Of a stretch of DNA of 64,000 nucleotides, positions 59,626 through 64,000 are shown piece after piece. This stretch comes from Phycisphaeraceae bacterium (GTDB taxonomy: Bacteria > Planctomycetota > Phycisphaerae > Phycisphaerales > UBA1924): NCBI GenBank assembly GCA_023898685.1, contig CP060234.1:1736001-1800000 (forward strand), read 5' to 3'. Made by a program: the position numbers and the translations under genes. The first letter of the stretch is position 1; every line of letters begins with the position of its first letter. The notes under the pieces were generated by a model. That model worked only from the letters and a program-made list of their open reading frames with translations. It was not told the DNA's origin and did not search any database.

Positions 59626-60820
59626 CCGCCGCGGCCCTGCGAGCGGCGAGCAGCGGATCGGCCGCGATCACCTGCTCGACCGCCTCCTCGAACCCCGGCA
59701 CGAGCGGGATGCCCTGCCAGCGGATCACCCCGTCGGTGCTGACCACCACGGTGTGCGGGATGCCCTTGATATCAAACCGGTTGTACAGCGTCTGCTTCAT
59801 GTCGCTCAGGTACGAGTACGACACGGGGTGCTGCTGCATGAACGCCCGGATCGTCGCCGGATCCTCGGGGTACTGGCTGCCGTGGGCCTGGCCCGAGATC
59901 GCCAGCACCAGCACCTCACCCTTGTGCTTCTTCTGGATCGCGTCCAGCATCGGGCTCGCTCGACGGCACGGGCCGCACCAGGTCGCCCAGAAGTCGAGCA
60001 CCAGCACATGCTGCTCGAGCGGAGCCTCGGGCTTGGGCGTCAGCCACTCCTCGTTTCCGAGCGGGACGGGCAGACGCTGACCCTGGAGATCAGTCGCGTA
60101 GAGCTGCCCTGTGTTCCGCGCGGGCCACGGCGCACGGGCATACGCCTCGGCCGGCACCCTGATATCGGCGTCCTTCGCGCCGCCCGGCTTGCTCGGCCCA
60201 CCCCTGTCGCCGCCGGCGGTGGCGGGTGGGGTCAACCGACGAACCTCGGCCAGGTGCTCGATCCGGCTGGGCAGGTCGGCCCGCGCCTCGTCGGGTGTCT
60301 CCCTCTTGAGCTGGGCGATCGCCTTGTCCAGATCGCGCGGGTCGATGTCGGCCACGCGGATGTTCGCCGCACGGTCCACGAGATAGATGTTGGGGTCCTC
60401 GTCAACATCCAACGCCTTGAACACCTCCCCGCCCGCGTCGTGGGCCACCGGGCAACGGATCCGACCCGAGTCGACCCGCTCCCGGGCCCCGTCCCAGCCC
60501 TGGTCGGCGTGCAACGCCAGGATCAGCACGTCGTCACCCGCCTCGCGCGCGTAGCGGGCAAACTTCGGAAGCAGCCGCACCGACCGGGCCTCGTCGTTGT
60601 CCCACGCCAGGAGAACCAGGACGCGGTCCTTCAGCCGCTCGGGCGTGATCGGCTCATCTGTCCAGCCGTCGATCTTCCCGAGCAGGTCGGGTGCGAACGG
60701 CTTGGTCTCGAGCTCGGCCAGCGAGGCGAGTCGTGACCCCTCGCCCAGGTGGCGAAAGTCATCACCCGCGACCGCGGGGTTCACCATCAGTGCGGCGAGC
60801 AGAAGGAGCGGCGTGCGCAT
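59615..60820 (-). CDS. Exported two-domain thioredoxin-like protein (TlpA type)
   Basis: A 401-residue exported protein (signal peptide 1-18, NPAVA-G). The N-terminal thioredoxin fold (about 40-180: VLVLLAWDNDEARSVRLLP, DPNIYLVDRA) has lost its CxxC. The C-terminal fold (about 255-390) is a TlpA/ResA-like domain with a full WCGPC motif in DFWATWCGPCRR and the cis-Pro segment KGIPHTVVVSTDG. It would act in the periplasm as a thiol-disulfide oxidoreductase or reductant. It follows the CxxC-free paralogue by 21 bp and overlaps trmL. Confidence 0.88.
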   Translation of the reverse strand: MRTPLLLLAALMVNPAVAGDDFRHLGEGSRLASLAELETKPFAPDLLGKIDGWTDEPITPERLKDRVLVLLAWDNDEARSVRLLPKFARYAREAGDDVLILALHADQGWDGARERVDSGRIRCPVAHDAGGEVFKALDVDEDPNIYLVDRAANIRVADIDPRDLDKAIAQLKRETPDEARADLPSRIEHLAEVRRLTPPATAGGDRGGPSKPGGAKDADIRVPAEAYARAPWPARNTGQLYATDLQGQRLPVPLGNEEWLTPKPEAPLEQHVLVLDFWATWCGPCRRASPMLDAIQKKHKGEVLVLAISGQAHGSQYPEDPATIRAFMQQHPVSYSYLSDMKQTLYNRFDIKGIPHTVVVSTDGVIRWQGIPLVPGFEEAVEQVIAADPLLAARRAAADGG

Positions 60821-60841
60821 GCGTGGCCTCCGGTGCGACGA

Positions 60842-62224
60842 TCACTCGGTGATCGACTTGATGTACGCTTCCTCGGCCGAGCGCCGTGCGATCAGCCCGG
60901 GATCGACTTTGAGCATCGTGTCCAGGGCCGCCTGCCACGCCGCGGCGTTCTCCGACGTGGTGATGCTCCCGTGCCAGCGCACCACCCCGTCGGAACTCAC
61001 GAGGACGAAGTAGGGCAGCACAAACCCCTCCCGGCTGCCCCGGCCGCGCCCTTGCTCGCCGTTGTTCGGGCTGAGACGGCCCGCGATCACCGTGCCCCCG
61101 ATGTCGCTGACGCGGTAGTGGTTGACCGGGATCGCCATCATCTTCCGGAAGTTCTCGGCCACCTGCTCGGGCTTCATCTGGTTGTCTTCGTCGCCCCGGC
61201 GGCGCCTGTTGTCGTCGGGCGTCGGGTTGACCATCTCGCCCACGACCAGCAGATCGCGGGAGTGCGAAGCCTGCACCTGGTCCATGGCGCGGAACGCCTC
61301 GGCGATCGTGTGTCCACCACGGGACCACTCGGTGATGGCCGTCGGATCGAACAGATAAACCAGCGTCAGCCGGCCCGCCGTGTGCTCGGGGAAGTTCGGC
61401 TCCCAGGTGAGCTCCTTGTTCCAGTTGATACTCACCGGGCCCGTGGGGGCGTCCCGCCGGCGCCGGCCCCGGCTGTCCTCCCCCCCCGTGTCCATCTTGG
61501 GCCACTCCGCCGCGTTGTAGGCGTCCTCGCTGGGCTGCGGGAAATCGGGCCAGGGGAGCTCGGCGAGGTTGATCCGGCTGCGCAGCTGCTCGGTCCGCCT
61601 GGCCTCGGCCGCCGCGTTCGCCTTCGCCTCCGCCCGCCGCTCGAGCAGCGTCTGCGCATCCGACACGCTCTCGTCGATCAGCGTCGAGACCGCCCGTTCC
61701 ACCGAGGCCGTCTCGATGTCCGCATAGCGCAGCCGGCCCGAGCGATCGATCAGATAGAAGTCCGGATCCTGGTCGACCTTGAGGGCGGCGCGGAACTTGT
61801 TGCCCTTGTCGCGAGCGATCGGGAACGTCGCGTGCCGGCTCTGGGCCACCTTCTCCGCATCCTCCCACCCCTCGTCGTTGTGCACGCCCACCACCACGAG
61901 CCCGCGGTCGCCGTACTGCTGGGCGAGTCGGTTCACCACCGGCATGGGCCGCACCGCGGTCGGCAGGAAGCTCGACCAGGTGTAGATCAGCACCACCTTG
62001 CCCTCGGTCAAGGCGGGCGTGACCGGGCCGTCGTTGGTCCAGTCGGTCAGGCCCGACCAGAGCGACTGGTCGAAGTCGGTCAGCTCCATCTTGTCGAGCT
62101 GCGTCCGCCGATCGCCCACGCCCTCGCGGACGATGTCGTTCTGAGCCGAGGCGGAGCCCGACGCCAAGGCGATCAACCCCGCGACGAGCGACACGAGTGC
62201 ACACACGGCCCGACTGCGTTCCAT
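60842..62224 (-). CDS. Exported thioredoxin-fold protein lacking CxxC
   Basis: A 460-residue exported protein (signal peptide about 1-29, SGSASA-Q). Its N-terminal half resembles TlpA-type proteins (VVLIYTWSSFLPTAVRPMP, VVGVHNDEGWEDAEKV, DFYLIDRSGRLRYAD), but the CxxC position reads SFLPT. A linker with coiled-coil character (about 205-235: RRAEAKANAAAEARRTEQL) joins a second thioredoxin-like part ending YFVLVSSDGVVRWHG. No cysteine pair is seen, so it is probably not a disulfide enzyme. GGAGGT lies 6 nt before the ATG. First gene of an operon with the WCGPC paralogue and trmL. Confidence 0.82.
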   Translation of the reverse strand: MERSRAVCALVSLVAGLIALASGSASAQNDIVREGVGDRRTQLDKMELTDFDQSLWSGLTDWTNDGPVTPALTEGKVVLIYTWSSFLPTAVRPMPVVNRLAQQYGDRGLVVVGVHNDEGWEDAEKVAQSRHATFPIARDKGNKFRAALKVDQDPDFYLIDRSGRLRYADIETASVERAVSTLIDESVSDAQTLLERRAEAKANAAAEARRTEQLRSRINLAELPWPDFPQPSEDAYNAAEWPKMDTGGEDSRGRRRRDAPTGPVSINWNKELTWEPNFPEHTAGRLTLVYLFDPTAITEWSRGGHTIAEAFRAMDQVQASHSRDLLVVGEMVNPTPDDNRRRRGDEDNQMKPEQVAENFRKMMAIPVNHYRVSDIGGTVIAGRLSPNNGEQGRGRGSREGFVLPYFVLVSSDGVVRWHGSITTSENAAAWQAALDTMLKVDPGLIARRSAEEAYIKSITE

Positions 62225-62320
62225 TCCAAAACCTCCCGCGGAGCCCCGGCCCGGCCCATGCCCGGCCGCGCCCCGAAACCCCGGCACAAGCCTATCACAC
62301 CGCTCCCCGCCCTCCCACGC

Positions 62321-63247
62321 TCACCCGGACGATACCGGGCGCTCGCGGAGCCGATGCAACGCCACCGCGCACGCCACGGCGACGTTGAGCGAGTCGGCCT
62401 CCGGCTCGATATCGAGGCGCACGGCGCAACCCCCGAGCCGAACGGCCCATTCCAGTGATTCTGACGTCAGCCCCGGTCCTTCGGTTCCGAGCAGCAGCAT
62501 GGGTTTCCGATCAGAATGCGAGCAAACGGCTCCAATGTCCACGGCCCCCGCGGCCGGGGTCAGCGCCAACGGCTCGCACCCCGCGGCCGCGAGGTCGGCC
62601 AAGCCGCCCGGCCAGGGCTCGATCGTCGCGAACGGCACGTGCAGCGCGTTACCCATGCTCACCCGCAGCGCTTTGCGGTAGAGCGGGTCGCAGCAGCGGG
62701 GGGTCAGCAGCACGCACGCCGGGAAGTCGGACCCGTGTCGAGGTGGCGCGAGCGCGCGCACGTTGCGGAACACCCCGCCCACGTTGTCGTGGTTCGCCAG
62801 ATCCTCGAGCACGACCACAACGCCCGATCTGCGGGCCAGCTCGACGGCGGTTCCCTGGTCGACCCGCCGCCCGCAGGCGAGCAGGCCCCGGTGGATCTGG
62901 AACCCCGCGACCGAGTCGATGATCCCCCGCCCCACGGCGTACACCGGCACGCCCGGGTCGAGCCCTTCGAGAAAGGGCAGGTGGTGGCCGAGCCGGTGCT
63001 CGCCCACCATCACGCTCAGCATCTCATGTGGGCTGGTGATCAGCTGGCGGACGACCTTGTCTCCCTCGGCGATGAACAGATCGCCCGGCAGCCCGGTTCC
63101 GGTCGCGTCCGGGTGGCCCGCCCCGCCGGTCATCGCGGCGCGGTGGCGGGCCCGGAGCCACTGGTCTCGCTGGTTGGCGAACACGGCCAGCCTGGGGTCG
63201 TCCGGGTCGTCGATGCGGATCAGATTGAGTCTGGTCGGGCCGCTCAC
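62321..63247 (-). CDS. SpoU-family RNA 2'-O-methyltransferase
   Basis: A 308-residue TrmH/SpoU methyltransferase acting on rRNA or tRNA. An N-terminal substrate-binding region carries LFIAEGDKVVRQLI. The catalytic SPOUT domain shows VVLEDLANHDNVGGVFRNV (motif 1), LLLGTEGPGLT (motif 2) and ADSLNVAVACAVALHRL (motif 3, Asn-Val SAM knot). The RNA target cannot be named. The GTG start at 63247 is preceded by TAGTGT ending 6 nt upstream, and no Shine-Dalgarno is visible. Confidence 0.9.
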   Translation of the reverse strand: MSGPTRLNLIRIDDPDDPRLAVFANQRDQWLRARHRAAMTGGAGHPDATGTGLPGDLFIAEGDKVVRQLITSPHEMLSVMVGEHRLGHHLPFLEGLDPGVPVYAVGRGIIDSVAGFQIHRGLLACGRRVDQGTAVELARRSGVVVVLEDLANHDNVGGVFRNVRALAPPRHGSDFPACVLLTPRCCDPLYRKALRVSMGNALHVPFATIEPWPGGLADLAAAGCEPLALTPAAGAVDIGAVCSHSDRKPMLLLGTEGPGLTSESLEWAVRLGGCAVRLDIEPEADSLNVAVACAVALHRLRERPVSSG

Positions 63248-63253
63248 CCGATG

Positions 63254-63259
63254 ACACTA
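63254..63259 (-). promoter_or_regulatory. -10-like TAGTGT, 6 nt before the SpoU gene
   Basis: Minus-strand TAGTGT ends 6 nt before GTG 63247; no Shine-Dalgarno. Confidence 0.45.
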
Positions 63260-63273
63260 CACTCGCGTCGCAC

Positions 63274-63393
63274 AGAAGGCACGGAGGCACGAAGGCACAG
63301 AGGCACAAAGGCGGGCAGACGCGTGGAATCGGCGAGGGCGGCTCAATGCGGGCCCCCTTCGTGCCTGCGTGCCTTCGTGCCTCCGTGCCTTCT
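63274..63393. repeat. Long inverted repeat of GGCAC units upstream of uppP
   Basis: A 38-nt arm (63274-63311) made of AAGGCAC/GAGGCAC heptamers is inverted at 63356-63393 with about 35 of 38 matches and a 44-nt centre. The right arm ends at 63393, next to the uppP ribosome site (GGAG from 63395). Confidence 0.8.
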
Positions 63394-63404
63394 TGGAGAC
63401 CCCT

Positions 63405-64000
63405 ATGGAACTTTGGCATGCCGCGGTGCTCGGGCTCGTCGAGGGCATCACCGAGTATCTGCCCATCAGCTCGACGGGCCACCTCATCCTCGCCTCAGCA
63501 TTGATGGGGCTGGACAAGGCGCCCGATCAGAAGGCCGCGATCGACGCGTTCAACATCGTGATCCAGGGCGGGGCGATCCTCGCGGTGCTGGGCCTCTACT
63601 GGCCCCGCGTGCTCCAGATGATCAAGGGCGTGTTCGGGCAGGACAAGGCGGGCCTGAAGCTCGCGATCAACATCGTCATCGCCTTCGTTCCCGCCGCGGT
63701 GCTGGGCGTCATGTTTGATGATCTCATCGACGCCCACTTGTTCAGCACCTGGCCCGTCCTCGGCGCGCTCGCCCTGGGCGGGGTCTACATGATGCTGCTC
63801 GACCGCTGGAAGATCCACCCCCACCGGGCCGACGCCGAGAACGCGACCGGTAAGGACATCACCGACCTCACCTGGCGCGACGCCCTGATCATCGGTTTCC
63901 TCCAGTGCGTCGCGATGTGGCCCGGCACCTCTCGGAGCATGATGACCATCACCGGGGGCGTACTCGTCGGGCTCAAGCCCAGGCAGGCCGCCGAGTTCAG
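63405..64000 (+). CDS. uppP: Undecaprenyl-diphosphatase UppP (3' truncated by window)
   Basis: The N-terminal ~198 residues of the BacA-type undecaprenyl-pyrophosphate phosphatase, which recycles the lipid carrier of peptidoglycan and surface-polymer synthesis. The catalytic region GLVEGITEYLPISSTGHL is complete, with the Glu-rich and PxSSTxH motifs, and the second motif MWPGTSRSMMTI carries the PGxSRS Arg. Several membrane helices are visible. GGAG at 63395 lies 6 nt before the ATG. The gene runs off the end of the window. The long inverted repeat just upstream could affect its leader. Confidence 0.95.
   Translation, partial: MELWHAAVLGLVEGITEYLPISSTGHLILASALMGLDKAPDQKAAIDAFNIVIQGGAILAVLGLYWPRVLQMIKGVFGQDKAGLKLAINIVIAFVPAAVLGVMFDDLIDAHLFSTWPVLGALALGGVYMMLLDRWKIHPHRADAENATGKDITDLTWRDALIIGFLQCVAMWPGTSRSMMTITGGVLVGLKPRQAAEF

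Overview
The window is high-GC, gene-dense bacterial DNA that reads as the chromosome of a planctomycete, most likely of the class Phycisphaerae. This is inferred from gene content: an ECF sigma factor translationally coupled to a Ser/Thr kinase with WD40 repeats, a small membrane protein with a CxxC..CxxCG zinc ribbon, a secreted protein with a dockerin-like tail ending in Cys-Pro, many secreted glycoside hydrolases, and rpmH standing alone rather than beside dnaA/rnpA. No rRNA, tRNA, CRISPR array, transposase or phage gene was seen.

Layout. 1-9.4 kb is mixed housekeeping: the end of a metal P-type ATPase, tsaE, a response regulator, a PBP4-type peptidase (dacB), nadC, fabI, a lipoprotein phosphoesterase, rnc and rpmH. 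9.5-19 kb holds an OPT transporter, the kinase/sigma pair and a secreted GH27 galactosidase. 19-30.7 kb is a glycan island built from two operons converging at about 26.85 kb, with a further CgeB-like gene on the left. It holds five or six glycosyltransferases, a sulfotransferase, a SAM methyltransferase, an APH-fold kinase and a nucleotidyltransferase-HAD fusion, so it looks able to make, activate, assemble, sulfate and methylate a surface glycan. 30.8-34.8 kb has an MprF-like membrane protein and a HupE-like protein. 34.9-45.3 kb is a carbohydrate block: a giant secreted GH38 mannosidase, divergent from a complete fructose-family PTS (EIIC, EIIB and an HPr-EI-EIIA fusion), then DUF2237 and a porin. 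45.3-64 kb returns to mixed functions: glnS, a hydrolase, a second sulfotransferase-like gene, a class IV aminotransferase, a dockerin-tailed secreted protein, a LOG-family protein, an aminotransferase, GH5, a phosphoesterase-kinase pair, an amidase, a lipoprotein, a thioredoxin-fold/TrmL operon, a SpoU methyltransferase and the start of uppP.

Two genome-scale signals stand out. First, thirteen genes lacking a Shine-Dalgarno motif have a -10 hexamer (TANNNT, once GATACT) ending only 5-8 nt before the start codon, as expected for leaderless mRNAs; genes with a good AGGAGG-like site generally lack it. Second, intergenic regions carry families of palindromic and short dispersed repeats, and one ~45-bp palindromic insertion lies in frame inside a coding sequence (48.43-48.49 kb).

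Functions are assigned by motif and family recognition from the translated sequence; no database search was run. Start codons were chosen from Shine-Dalgarno sites, leaderless -10 signals and family length.
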